A stretch of 13,072 nucleotides of DNA, taken from assembly GCA_003024985.2 (NCBI GenBank), contig PXIH01S0004055.1. One strand, given 5' to 3'. The DNA comes from Euperipatoides rowelli. Lineage: Eukaryota > Onychophora > Udeonychophora > Euonychophora > Peripatopsidae. Shown one piece after another: positions 1-7,863 of this stretch. The first letter of the stretch is position 1. The number at the start of each line of letters is the position of its first letter. The notes under the pieces are model-generated. The model was not told where the DNA came from, did not search any database, and was given only the letters and a program-made list of their open reading frames with translations. The position numbers and the translations under genes were made by a program.

Positions 1-74
1 CTTTATAGGCTGCTAATGTATATTACTATATATAGTATACTGATATTTTATTATTTTATTATACAAGAATTACA

Positions 75-120
75 GCCGGTTTTCAGATCCTTCCGGATTT
101 CAGGTCCCCGGATTAGGGAA
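75..120. repeat. CCGG-motif cluster at left edge
   Basis: Three CCGG cores lie close together here (CCGGTTTTC, CCGGATTTCAGGTC, CCGGATTAGGG) in otherwise AT-rich DNA. A similar cluster lies at the right edge of the window (12978-13047). I read this as a fragment of an interspersed repeat, but I do not recognise the family. Confidence 0.35.
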
Positions 121-1470
121 CAATTATTTTATTTAAACTAACTCATTTGTATTAATTTCTTTTACATTAGGTTATCAAAATGATATACTGCATTAGTCTA
201 TTTAATTTAAATTATTCTAATTTTTAAGTTTATAATAAATAGTGTGATAGAAATAACAAATTTATTCTTTTTTTATTAATAAAATATAATCATCGTTTTC
301 AAATTTAATAGAGGATTAACGTGCATTCATGTTATATTTAAGAACACTTAAAACTTTAAAAAAAAATGAGAACATTTAGCTGACAAATTATTTAATATTT
401 TTTTAATAGTCCAATCCATTTTTTTTTAATCATTTAAAAATTAAGTTATTATTATTTTATTAGACAGTACACAAATCCGGCTATTTAGATAACATTAAAA
501 GCTATGGGCAAAAGCATCACTTTCCCATCTTTGTAAAATGTAAGAATCATACAATTTTTAAACTGAATAAAATGTTTTTAAGTCAATTATTAATTGAATT
601 GTGATTTTTTATTCCTTAAAAAGTCACGCCATGTGAAAAATAAAAAAAATTTACCTTTATTTTAAAATATAAACACATCAAATTGTCTTATGTTTAGACC
701 GGAATTCCCTGTAGGATTATTTATAGCTAAGATAGATCCTTCCAATATAATGTTTTCTTCACACAGAGATATCTTTAATTAACACAAAGTGCCAAACCTT
801 AGTTGTTTTACCTTTTATTTTAATGTTTTATTGTGATGATGCAACCAATCATTACACACTAATGCATAAATAATAGTGTATTAAAAAAGAAATAATGATT
901 TTCTAGCATTGATGATCAATACATAGAGAAACAAACTAAATCAATAAAAAATGATATAAGGAAGGAGGGTAGAACACTTAAAAAATACCAAAGTCAACTT
1001 TTTTAGCTGATATTTATCATGTTAGTTTGGAAAAGAAGAACTTTAGTAATTCTAATTCAAATGTTAATGGAATAACATAACTATTGACATAATTACTATT
1101 TATGCCCAAAAGATTAACACTACAAAAACTTTCAATATTTATTAATACTGTAAATTTAGTGGAGAAACAATTATAATATGGAGAAAGTCATCCTGACATT
1201 ATCATTTGCATAGCAAACTATTCACCACCCATTTACTTTAAAAATAACCAATTATTTATGTCTAAGTGGAAAATTATTTGGCGAAACTGCAGGATTAGCC
1301 CTCCTGTGATTTATGCAATAACATACAATAACACACTATTTATTTGTTTTGAGATTAATAGGCATTTTAAAAACAGACATTTCAAAATATAAGAATAACA
1401 ATAATTGGATAATTTATCGACAATTTAAATATAAATGGATGGGCTAACCTTATCATAGGGTTTCGGGCAT
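121..1470. other. AT-rich spacer, no gene seen
   Basis: Both strands are full of stop codons and A/T runs. A minus-strand frame without a start codon stays open at about 670-840, and the plus strand is also partly open there. Frames of this length are expected several times by chance at this composition. No transposon domain, RNA gene or promoter was recognised. Confidence 0.6.
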
Positions 1471-1595
1471 AGACTAGTAGTTGATTACGTTGTCTGAGCT
1501 ATGGTCAGAGTCCAGGTTTTATTTTAAGGATAGAACTGTCAAATACTAGTTGGATCTAGTTGTCTCAGTCTGAGTTAGGTTTCAGGTCATGTTTT
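1471..1595. repeat. Diverged tandem duplication (two ~50-bp copies)
   Basis: Copy 1 at 1471-1520 and copy 2 at 1543-1595 share the order ACTAGT, then GTTGTCT, then a GTCAGAG or GTCTGAG core, then CAGGT followed by T-rich sequence. The copies differ by substitutions and small indels. It could be an old internal duplication inside a short interspersed element; no tRNA-type promoter boxes were found. Confidence 0.4.
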
Positions 1596-1617
1596 TCAAA
1601 ATTAATAAAACTAAAAA

Positions 1618-1618
1618 N
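1618..1618. other. Single N, probable contig join
   Basis: One ambiguous base inside A-rich sequence. With the N at 1722 it delimits a contig of only 103 bp, so the true gap length here is unknown. Confidence 0.7.
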
Positions 1619-1677
1619 TGTAAATTAAAACTTACATTTAAATGCAACTCCAACATCCCTACACATGCGGTAAATAC

Positions 1678-1721
1678 AATCAATAATTCAATATGAGCGT
1701 CGATGTGCTACCATACGATAT
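1678..1721. repeat. 44-bp exact direct repeat, copy 1 (ends at an N)
   Basis: This 44-bp stretch begins AATCAATAATTC and ends CCATACGATAT. It is identical to 4054-4097. Copy 1 ends exactly at the N at 1722 and copy 2 begins exactly after the N at 4053, which is the pattern left by overlapping contig ends in a k-mer assembly. Confidence 0.9.
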
Positions 1722-1722
1722 N
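1722..1722. other. Single N, contig join
   Basis: Separates the end of the 44-bp repeat (1678-1721) from the start of a diverged 120-bp direct repeat (1723-1845). Confidence 0.7.
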
Positions 1723-1845
1723 TATTATAAAAACATTACTATAATATTAAAGTACATCTTATTACCTTTAAAATAAGCCATAAAATATTGTTGTATGACA
1801 AACATGAGCTTAGATATGATCATTAAAACAATAACGGATTTATCA
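1723..1845 (+). repeat. Diverged direct repeat, copy A
   Basis: Shares TATTATAAAAAC, ACTATAATATTAAAGTACAT, AAGCCATAAA, ATGATCATT and GATTTATCA, in that order, with copy B at 2078-2199, about 355 bp away. Substitutions and small indels separate the copies. Copy A starts exactly at a contig join, so its left limit may be cut off. Confidence 0.75.
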
Positions 1846-2077
1846 CATTCTTACAAAAAAAAGCAATTTCCATTAGCTTGCACAATGAACACTGTAAAAG
1901 TGTTTTGTGACTTTATTATTCAGAATATTGTGTTAAACAATATATTTCTAAAAACCTTATTAAATTTGATTTAAAACTGTTTTTCAGATTTATTTTAGCT
2001 TTAAGTATATAGAAAATATCAAAGATTGAACTTTAGGAAGAAAAACAAACATTCAGTTTTTATACAAATATTACTAT

Positions 2078-2199
2078 TATTATAAAAACTACTATAATAT
2101 TAAAGTACATCTTATTTATCTTTAATTTAAGCCATAAATTATGGATGTAGGACAAATAGCATATTAATGATCATTTGAAAAAAAAAACAGGATTTATCA
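2078..2199 (+). repeat. Diverged direct repeat, copy B
   Basis: Second copy of the repeat at 1723-1845, in the same orientation. It ends with an A-run followed by CAGGATTTATCA. The A-run plus CAGGATTT motif occurs again near 2357. No coding potential; probably an old tandem or dispersed duplication. Confidence 0.75.
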
Positions 2200-2569
2200 A
2201 TTTACAGTTCAATCAAATAAAAAATTGTTACTTTAGAAAAAATAAACATTTGTTTGTTGTTTTTCATTAAAATCAGCTTGAATACATATTTTGCCATACC
2301 ATTATAATAGGAAAAATATATATAATGTAAAGACAAATATAAAATGTACTTTATAATTTAAAAAAAAAACAGGATTTTTAAAGTTTAAAAAAAAAACAGT
2401 AGTAGGCCTATCGGTATATATTTATTGTACGGTATATAATAATAAAAAAACCAAAACAACTATTTTTTTCCTGGCTAAGGGCTTTACTTGCTTTTCAGGA
2501 TCATTAAATTCATAATTTTGCATGTAATGCCACTTTGACCGGCAATAATTCATGCCTATAATCAAAATA
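2200..2569. other. AT-rich spacer with A-runs
   Basis: Poly-A stretches near 2360 and 2390, each followed by CAG, and TATA-rich sequence near 2412-2442. No open frame or known element seen. Confidence 0.6.
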
Positions 2570-2581
2570 GGGGGGGGGGGG
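2570..2581 (+). repeat. G12 homopolymer
   Basis: Twelve consecutive G residues in an AT-rich background. It could form G-quadruplex structure, and its length is probably unreliable in the assembly. Confidence 0.9.
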
Positions 2582-2690
2582 AGATTTGGTTAATCGTAAA
2601 ATTTGTATGTACAAAAAACATATAATGTAATTTGCTGGCCCATTCATGTTCTTTGGTATATGCTAGACATGTGGGGTTGGAGGGTAAGTA

Positions 2691-2815
2691 GATGGGAGGT
2701 AAAAGAAGAGGGAGAGGAGGGAAAGGAGTGGAAGATAAGGGGAGAGGAAGAGAGGGAAGGGGGAAATGAGGGAAAGAGTGAGAAGGGGGAGGGGGTAGAG
2801 AAGAGGAAAGGAAAG
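2691..2815 (+). repeat. Polypurine/polypyrimidine tract (~125 bp)
   Basis: The plus strand is almost entirely A and G, with only scattered T interruptions and many GGGA, GGAG and GGGG runs. This explains the low-complexity open frames on both strands here (Glu/Gly/Lys-rich on plus, Pro/Ser/Leu-rich on minus), which I do not regard as genes. Such tracts can adopt triplex (H-DNA) or G-quadruplex structures. Confidence 0.9.
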
Positions 2816-3280
2816 TTTGCATTTCTACTGTTTTCAGCATATGTATTTTTGTTTTTCTTTTGTTTTATAACTATGTTGGTTTCAAATTTATATTTGTACC
2901 TGTTTTATACTTGTGTTTTATTTGTAAACTGACTTTGTTTTTCAGATATGTATAAGCCTTGTGCTTAAAGGCTTTGAATAAATTAAATTATTTAAATAGT
3001 TATATCATTTATAAAGCATCCCAAGTTGCAAGAAATGTAAAAGCAGTAAAGCTTAGTGATTTTAGAGAACAGTTAGATGTTCAACTAATTGGTGGCAACA
3101 CATTTGTAAAAACAAGTAAACATCTCATTTAGATTTATGTTTTTCAGGATTAGCAGAAATCAATTTATCATAATTTTCATTTGTAAATAAAATAATTCCA
3201 AACTACCATTTGTTACAAATACCAGCAAATATTCTAAAAATGATTTTTCATCTGACTATCAAATGTTGTCCATGTGTTGC
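2816..3280. other. AT-rich spacer, nothing recognised
   Basis: T-rich at first, then A-rich. AATAAA-like hexamers occur near 2978, as expected by chance at this composition. No supported gene. Confidence 0.55.
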
Positions 3281-3568
3281 TCATTTAAATTTAGTGCCTA
3301 CAGGCATAACAATAACAGAACACTCGTTAACAATTACAGGTAATGGTGCCGGTGGCTGTATAAATTGTAGATCTGTGTTATCCACAGATTCATCACTAGA
3401 TGAATTAGAACTGCTACTCTCAGGCAAATAATCAGAATCTAATTCTATCTCGCTATCAAAATTAGAGTCGGTATAATTTTCAAAACGTGTTTGACCTAAT
3501 CTAGCCTAATCTAATCTTGCTGTAAATTGTGGCAGCAGCAAATCATCGTCTGAATTGCTAAAATACAT
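3281..3568 (-). pseudogene. Possible decayed acidic N-terminal ORF (unidentified)
   Basis: Minus-strand frame of 95 codons from an ATG at 3566-3568 to a TGA at 3281-3283, with one in-frame TAG inside a short local duplication (AGATTAGATTAGGCTAGATTAGG). The predicted product is acidic and Ser-rich: it starts MYFSNSDDDLLLPQF, continues with DSEIELDSDYLPESS and then a Ser/Asp-rich stretch, and ends in a Pro-rich segment. A T10 tract followed by AATTATAG lies just upstream on the minus strand and resembles a splice acceptor. Such acidic beginnings occur in piggyBac-type transposases and in many host proteins, so composition alone cannot assign a family. The plus-strand open frame over the same bases (3210-3431) is a shadow. 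It may also be chance. Confidence 0.3.
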
Positions 3569-4052
3569 GCTAATCTCTATAATTAAAAAAAAAACTTACT
3601 AGAAACTTTGATATTATGAAAATGTGATTTTTAAAAGCCCTTTTAAAATGGCCGCTTTAAAAGTGTCTTTTAAAAAATGTATATTTAATTAATTTAAATA
3701 ACTTTAAAATGTGCATCAAAATCCACCCATAAATAAAAATGTTAGAATTTAAAGTTGCGTTTGGCTAAACTGACAATCGAAAAAATTATCTAATGTTTAA
3801 TGCTAAAATCACTATATCTCACAACTGGAATGAACTACAAACATAAAAATTGGTTTATTTAAGTAAAATTATATGATATTTTATTATAATTAAAAATAGT
3901 TGTTAGTTTTGGGTTCAGAAATGGATAATTTTTTTTCTTATAGAAACTAATGTTAATTTAGTCTCTGAGTTACAAAAATTTACGAAATGTTGTCCCAGTA
4001 AAGCATTACTTTCTTAAGGTGAGGGATAGTTGAATACTGTATATACTAAACA
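3569..4052. other. AT-rich spacer, nothing recognised
   Basis: Contains repeated TTTTAAAAG-type palindromic words at 3629-3678. No domain, RNA gene or repeat family recognised. The segment ends at an N. Confidence 0.55.
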
Positions 4053-4053
4053 N
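4053..4053. other. Single N, contig join
   Basis: The following contig starts directly with copy 2 of the 44-bp exact repeat. Confidence 0.7.
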
Positions 4054-4097
4054 AATCAATAATTCAATATGAGCGTCGATGTGCTACCATACGATAT
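4054..4097. repeat. 44-bp exact direct repeat, copy 2 (starts at an N)
   Basis: Identical over all 44 bases to 1678-1721. The identity ends where the contig of copy 1 ends, so the true overlap could be longer. Confidence 0.9.
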
Positions 4098-4219
4098 CCG
4101 ATTTTAAATTAATTGAGGAATCAGAAAAGCCACCCACAAATCCTCCCTTCATCCAAAATCCCAGGGAGGATTGTGGATGGTTCTTGTGATTGCTCTAATA
4201 ATTTCAAATCGGTTATCGT
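4091..4219. repeat. Long imperfect inverted repeat (58-bp arms)
   Basis: The left arm 4091-4148 pairs with the right arm 4163-4219 around a 14-base loop. By hand alignment 48 of 58 arm positions match, with nine mismatches and one single-base gap. The outer end is ACGATA/TATCGT and the inner end is a perfect AATCCTCCCT/AGGGAGGATT stem. This is far beyond chance and fits a foldback MITE-like element or a transcribed hairpin. No clear target-site duplication was seen. A minus-strand frame stays open through it (stop at 4121-4123), which I treat as a by-product. Confidence 0.85.
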
Positions 4220-4571
4220 TCTTTTATGTGCTGTAGTAAATATTGAAATCGTAGCGTCATTTTGCCCTGTATAAAAAAAAGTTTTCTATACATACCACAG
4301 CATGGGTCGTCTGAATTTAGTCAGGTGATATATCGTTAATTTATTAAAAACAAAACAGAAATAAATGTTTCCTTGTTTTTAAAATTAAGTTTATACTATC
4401 ATTTTCTATATAATTATATTAATTCTAACTTGTATATTCTGTGTATATTATATTTATGTTAGTTTTCACCTCTAATTTTATATACATAATTCACTATTTA
4501 AAATCATATATTGGCATCACATACTTATATTATAATAAAAAGGAAATAATTTAATATTATACATTGCTTAC
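4220..4571. other. AT-rich spacer
   Basis: No element recognised. On the minus strand there is a pyrimidine tract followed by ATACAG at 4267-4280, a plausible splice acceptor that matters only if the exon pair at 4572-4973 is real. Confidence 0.5.
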
Positions 4572-4631
4572 CACTTATCCAGATGAACTATTTGTTCGTC
4601 GGCAGGTATTGTATGCTTTTGGTCATGTAAC
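4572..4631 (-). CDS. Speculative 60-nt internal exon
   Basis: On the minus strand this 60-nt segment is bounded by an AG (complement of 4632-4633) and a good donor, GTAAGC, just after it. It is open only in the frame that starts with one leftover base and ends with two, reading LHDQKHTIPADEQIVHLDK. That phase matches the candidate upstream exon at 4872-4973, so the two would splice in frame. If spliced on to the acceptor at 4267-4268, the frame ends after three more codons at 4257-4259. No homology is recognised, and short open segments are common here, so chance is a serious alternative. Confidence 0.2.
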
Positions 4632-4655
4632 CTAAGCCGATAGGTTATTTGACTG

Positions 4656-4741
4656 GATGATATGAGGCTATATTTATAGCATATGGTCCTCTTAGTAATG
4701 GCTAAGAGGTCTATACTTTGTAAACATAGTTTCATATCATC
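4656..4741. repeat. Foldback hairpin (40-bp arms, 6-base loop)
   Basis: The left arm 4656-4695 and right arm 4702-4741 align without any gap: 31 of 40 positions are complementary and five of the nine others would be G-U pairs in plus-strand RNA. The loop is TAATGG and the inner stem CTCTTAG/CTAAGAG is perfect. Beyond a small bulge, TTATTTGA at 4645-4652 pairs imperfectly with TCAAATGA at 4751-4758. The size and gap-free pairing resemble a pre-miRNA or a small foldback transposon; neither is proven. Confidence 0.8.
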
Positions 4742-4871
4742 TGGTATAGATCAAATGAGGTGAGGGTTAATCCTGCATTAGATGAATCAGCTGACTAATT
4801 ATCTTATTTAGAGTTTTAACCATCAAACTAACCCTTAACTTAATCCAATGAATTGAATCAAATAAACTTAC

Positions 4872-4973
4872 ATGGTTGTTTTTACATTGTTTCCCGCAGC
4901 CCAATCTTTAACCACATTCATTGGCTGTTCCTTTAGTAATAGGTGCTGAAAGGTTTGCCACCCCTTCTTAAAA
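4872..4973 (-). CDS. Speculative 102-nt internal exon
   Basis: Minus-strand segment between a TGACAG acceptor-like site and a strong donor, GTAAGT (complement of 4866-4871). Read with one leading base it is open for 33 codons, with stretches such as KKGWQTFQHLL and NVVKDWAAGNNVKTT, and it ends with two bases of a codon. The next candidate exon (4572-4631) supplies the missing base, and the foldback at 4656-4741 would lie in the intron between them. I do not recognise the protein. The acceptor's pyrimidine tract is weak, and a frame this short is not significant without homology or transcript support. Confidence 0.22.
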
Positions 4974-5323
4974 CTGTCAATGCATGAAATTCAACTATTG
5001 TATTTTTTTAGGCTATGATGGGTGTTTTTCTTCTTCTTCCTTATGTCAAATTAATAATGCCTGACCAATGGAAATACATATCAATAGTAGAGCCAACTTT
5101 ATGTACAGTATAAATGAAAAAAACTACTTCTTCAATCCTTGAAAATTAAAACAATAATTTATTCAGATATTTTGAGTACCAATTTTCTATGTAGAATGTT
5201 AGAATCTTTAATATTTCTATCATGTTAAACAATGTAATGATGTTGTACATTAGTGAATGAAATTATAGAACTTCCTGTTTTAAACAATGGAGATTTTTAT
5301 GAATATTTCAGTAGACTTACCAA
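4974..5323. other. Spacer, nothing firmly recognised
   Basis: Contains a T7 run followed by AG near 5005-5012 and a short plus-strand open frame beginning with two ATG codons at about 5015. It is too short to support as a gene. Confidence 0.5.
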
Positions 5324-5763
5324 CTAGTAAAATAAAATCTCAACGTTTATGTAGCACTTTACAAAATTCTGGAACTGTTGCACATTGTGGCTCTCAAATT
5401 CCCATCCTTGTAAAAATAGTATCTTGTTTGTAGATGTATTTTCATGAAGAATTGTGACCCCAGTCTAGTTTATTTGATGGTTTAACTGAAGGGAGTGATC
5501 AGCTATAATAGACTTTTCAACATTCTCCTTGAGGACCTGGTACTGGTGTTCCTTTACTCTTGTTCCCAGGTTTTGTTTTGTCTGGCCAACATAGAATCGG
5601 TCACAATCTCTACAGGGGAGGGTGTATACCACTGAAGATTTTTTTCAATGGGAATGGGGTCCTTTGGGTGAGATAGACATTGTCTTAGAGTCCTTTTGGT
5701 TTAAAACTGCAATTTATATTGTATTTGTCAGTATTGAATGTATATAGTTAGCTTCTCAGAAAG
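5324..5763 (-). mobile_element. Penelope-like element relic: GIY-YIG endonuclease domain
   Basis: Read on the minus strand, this is a decayed C-terminal part of a Penelope-like retroelement, in which a GIY-YIG nuclease follows the reverse transcriptase. Visible in order: LSEKL near 5763; CSFKPK and then TLRQCLSHPKDPIPIEK after a frameshift; a second frameshift at an A-run near 5640; VVYTLPCRDCDRFYVGQTK, giving the paired GIY (VVY, 5621-5632) and YIG (YVG, 5579-5596) motifs with the usual Cys pair; then LGTRVKEH with the conserved Arg at 5558-5560. A TAG at 5465-5467 stands where the family usually has Trp. The tail reads TILHENTS and LFLQGWEFE. No reverse-transcriptase part was found upstream. 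It is certainly non-functional: several frame changes and stops. Confidence 0.85.
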
Positions 5764-6354
5764 TTTCCTAATATAATATTTAGGATAATATTATTAAAAA
5801 CAATAATAAACAGTCATAGGAGATAATAATAATTCAAACTAGTTACAATCAGTTGATTAATTTATTATTATTAACTAGAGTAAAAGTCTGTCATTTTTCA
5901 AAAATGGCAGGAACACTTTTAATACACCACCCCCCATCTAACCTTCTCTCCTCGTCTCTCTTGCCCCAGAATCATACCCAAAGTAGAAATATTTTCCTCA
6001 GCTATAAGATCTAAAGTAAGGAGCTTACTGTATATAAAAAAAAACATCAAAAATGACTGGAACTATTAAAGACTTTATTTATTGAAAATATTTTTCATTA
6101 ATTGGAGCAATCCAATTTAGAAATTCCTAATTTAGAGTACTTTTTTAAAAACAAAAAAAAATAGAAACATTTTCAACTTTGACAAACAGTATATTTGTAT
6201 ATTTTTATTTTATATACTGAATATTCCAGTTAACTGATTGTAATAATAGAGGGTGTCAATTTAACACAACGTAATTCAGAATTAGAAAATCATTTCCACA
6301 AACCGTTTGCTTCAATTTGTTTATCAACTCAAAACGTTTTTTGGTGTTCAATAG
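5764..6354. other. AT-rich spacer with a pyrimidine tract
   Basis: C/T-rich stretch at about 5925-5968 and A/T runs elsewhere. The missing part of the Penelope-like element is not visible here. The terminal repeat of the mariner-like relic should lie in the right part, but I could not identify it. Confidence 0.5.
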
Positions 6355-6734
6355 ATGGCGCCACAGAGCATTTTATTGCAAATGGCGTCCATTCAAGAAA
6401 AAGCACAATGTTCCAGTGGCTGGCCAAATCTCCAGTAACTGTTCAATGCTAATATTGAACAGCATATGGGAAAGAACCATCAAGTTTATCTACAATCCAT
6501 TCATAGATGGAGAAGTTTAAGGAGACAGGAAGTTTACTGCAGGCTAAAGGTCATGGTCGTTCAACATCAATCAACACTGATGATTTATTTTGTGACATGA
6601 AACCTTAATGTTTTTAAGACTGGAATAACAGATGGCATAGGTACCGTGACAATAGATATGTTGTCCAACATAAGGCATGAAATTGAGTTTCACCTTGATG
6701 TGCTGCGTGCAACAAAATGGTCACATGTAGAGAG
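6355..6734 (+). mobile_element. Internally deleted mariner-like transposase relic
   Basis: Fragments of an IS630-Tc1-mariner-type transposase of the group with a DUF4817-like N-terminal helix-turn-helix. The start is in one frame (ATG 6355, or in-frame ATG 6382: MASIQEKAQC). A frameshift near 6411 leads to QWLAKSPVTVQ (from 6414), then stops at 6450 and 6456, TAYGKEPSSLSTIHS, a stop at 6504, and MEKFKETGSLLQAKG up to a stop at 6606. From about 6619 a third frame gives TVTIDMLSNIRHEIEF and LDVLRATKWSHVE, which resembles the C-terminal end of the same proteins. The central catalytic domain with its acidic triad is absent, so the ends have been joined by a deletion. The plus-strand frame at 6317-6520 is a shadow of this relic. 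Terminal inverted repeats were not found. Confidence 0.75.
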
Positions 6735-6743
6735 AGAGAGAGA
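6729..6743 (+). repeat. (AG)n microsatellite
   Basis: About seven AG units at the 3' end of the mariner-like relic, between it and the tail of the non-LTR element. Confidence 0.9.
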
Positions 6744-6774
6744 CCTTCTAATGACGTGTAAAAAACTTTCTGAG

Positions 6775-7752
6775 TTTATTTATTTATTTCAGTTACATGA
6801 CTAAGTCAGTAGACTTCTGCAACGAAAGGCATAAATACATTATAACCAAATATATTAAAATCAATTGATTACACTTAAATTCATTATAACGAACGTAGAC
6901 AACTGCTTAAATGCAAATAATTATCTAAAAACATTTTAAATTTATTAAATGAGGAAAAAACAGTTATGTCACAATTCATTTCATTCCACATAGATGACAC
7001 TCGATTCAAAATCATATAGTCCATATTGTTCATCTATAATTGATCAAAATTTTATACTCATGGCCTCTTCTACCCCGTCTACTATCCAACAAGAACAAAC
7101 CATTTAAATTGTCTTTCACTACAATCTCTTTGTATAGAAGAATCAAATCACTCCTAATTTTTCTGATTTTTGGAGAGAATAAATCTTTTAATATCAGAGA
7201 TTTAGTTTTAAAATTCAAGTGATAAAGACCATAGATAGATTTTGATAGTGTTCTAAATTATTTTTCAAATTTCAGCACATCTCATTTATTCAAAATAAAC
7301 CATACAGAATTTCCATATTTATATATTAGTTGCACATGTGATTTATAATATATGATAAAACATTAAATTGTCAAGTTTTTTATTCGATTTTTTAGATAAG
7401 CAAATTTAGAATTAATTTTTCTTACAATATAATCTACATGAACTGAAAATGTCATTCTCCTATCATACCAAACTCTTAAAAATTTATGACTAGTGCAATT
7501 TAGCACTTTAACATCATAGACATCATAACCACATGTATATTTATTAGAGAAAACCTTACAAAATTAGTCTTGTGAGGGTTTAAAATAAGAGAATTATCTC
7601 AAAACCATTTACAGGAAGTTTTTATATCTTCTTGTAATTCATATCCATCTTTTAAAGATATCCCTCTTGCTATGCACACATCATCTGCAAAGATAAAAAT
7701 CGTAAGACTCAATATGCTTTGGAAGGTCAACAATATAAATGTTAAATAAAAT
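6775..7752 (-). mobile_element. 5'-truncated non-LTR retrotransposon relic (reverse transcriptase to 3' tail)
   Basis: Minus-strand relic of a non-LTR (LINE) element of the Jockey/CR1/I type. It opens with ILFNIYIVDLPKHIES (from 7752), the reverse-transcriptase block before the active site. After a one-base frame change it reads IFIFADDVCIARG, the catalytic FADD motif with its Asp pair at 7680-7685. ELQEDIKTSCKWF, a TGA at 7599-7601, and DNSLILNPHKTNFVRFS follow. Further down are WYDRRMTFSVHVDYIVRK, an open C-terminal segment (7030-7218; SPKIRKIRSDLILLYKE, RRGRRGHEYK) and a short 3' UTR ending in (TTTA)n at 6775-6789, equal to AAAT repeats in element orientation. Upstream of 7752 similarity fades towards the 50-bp minisatellite. 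Plus-strand frames here are shadows. Multiple stops: dead. Confidence 0.88.
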
Positions 7753-7863
7753 TGCTCAATTATAAACAAATTGCAGCAAATGGTTTATGGATACGACTTT
7801 TGGTTCATATTAAATATCTGTATTAGTGTAAATACCATTTAAAAATGATAACAAAACATTTTA

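Noticed and set aside
670-839. Minus-strand frame of about 56 codons without ATG
   Set aside because: My rough expectation is more than ten such frames by chance in 13 kb of DNA this AT-rich; the plus strand is also open here and no homology was recognised.
2562-2932. Open frames on both strands over the purine tract
   Set aside because: Low-complexity products created by a strand-asymmetric polypurine tract; no protein-like sequence.
6350-6362. AGATGGCGCC resembling a CTCF-type insulator core
   Set aside because: It coincides with the start codon region of the mariner-like transposase relic, and one short motif match is not evidence of binding.
6439-6462. 9-bp perfect hairpin CTGTTCAAT / ATTGAACAG
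   Set aside because: Falls inside the mariner-like coding relic and is adequately explained as coincidence in that sequence.
6317-6520. 67-codon plus-strand frame
   Set aside because: Shadow frame: the recognisable transposase fragments lie in the other two plus frames across the same bases.
7040-7222. 60-codon plus-strand frame
   Set aside because: Antisense shadow of the retrotransposon C-terminal segment at 7030-7218.
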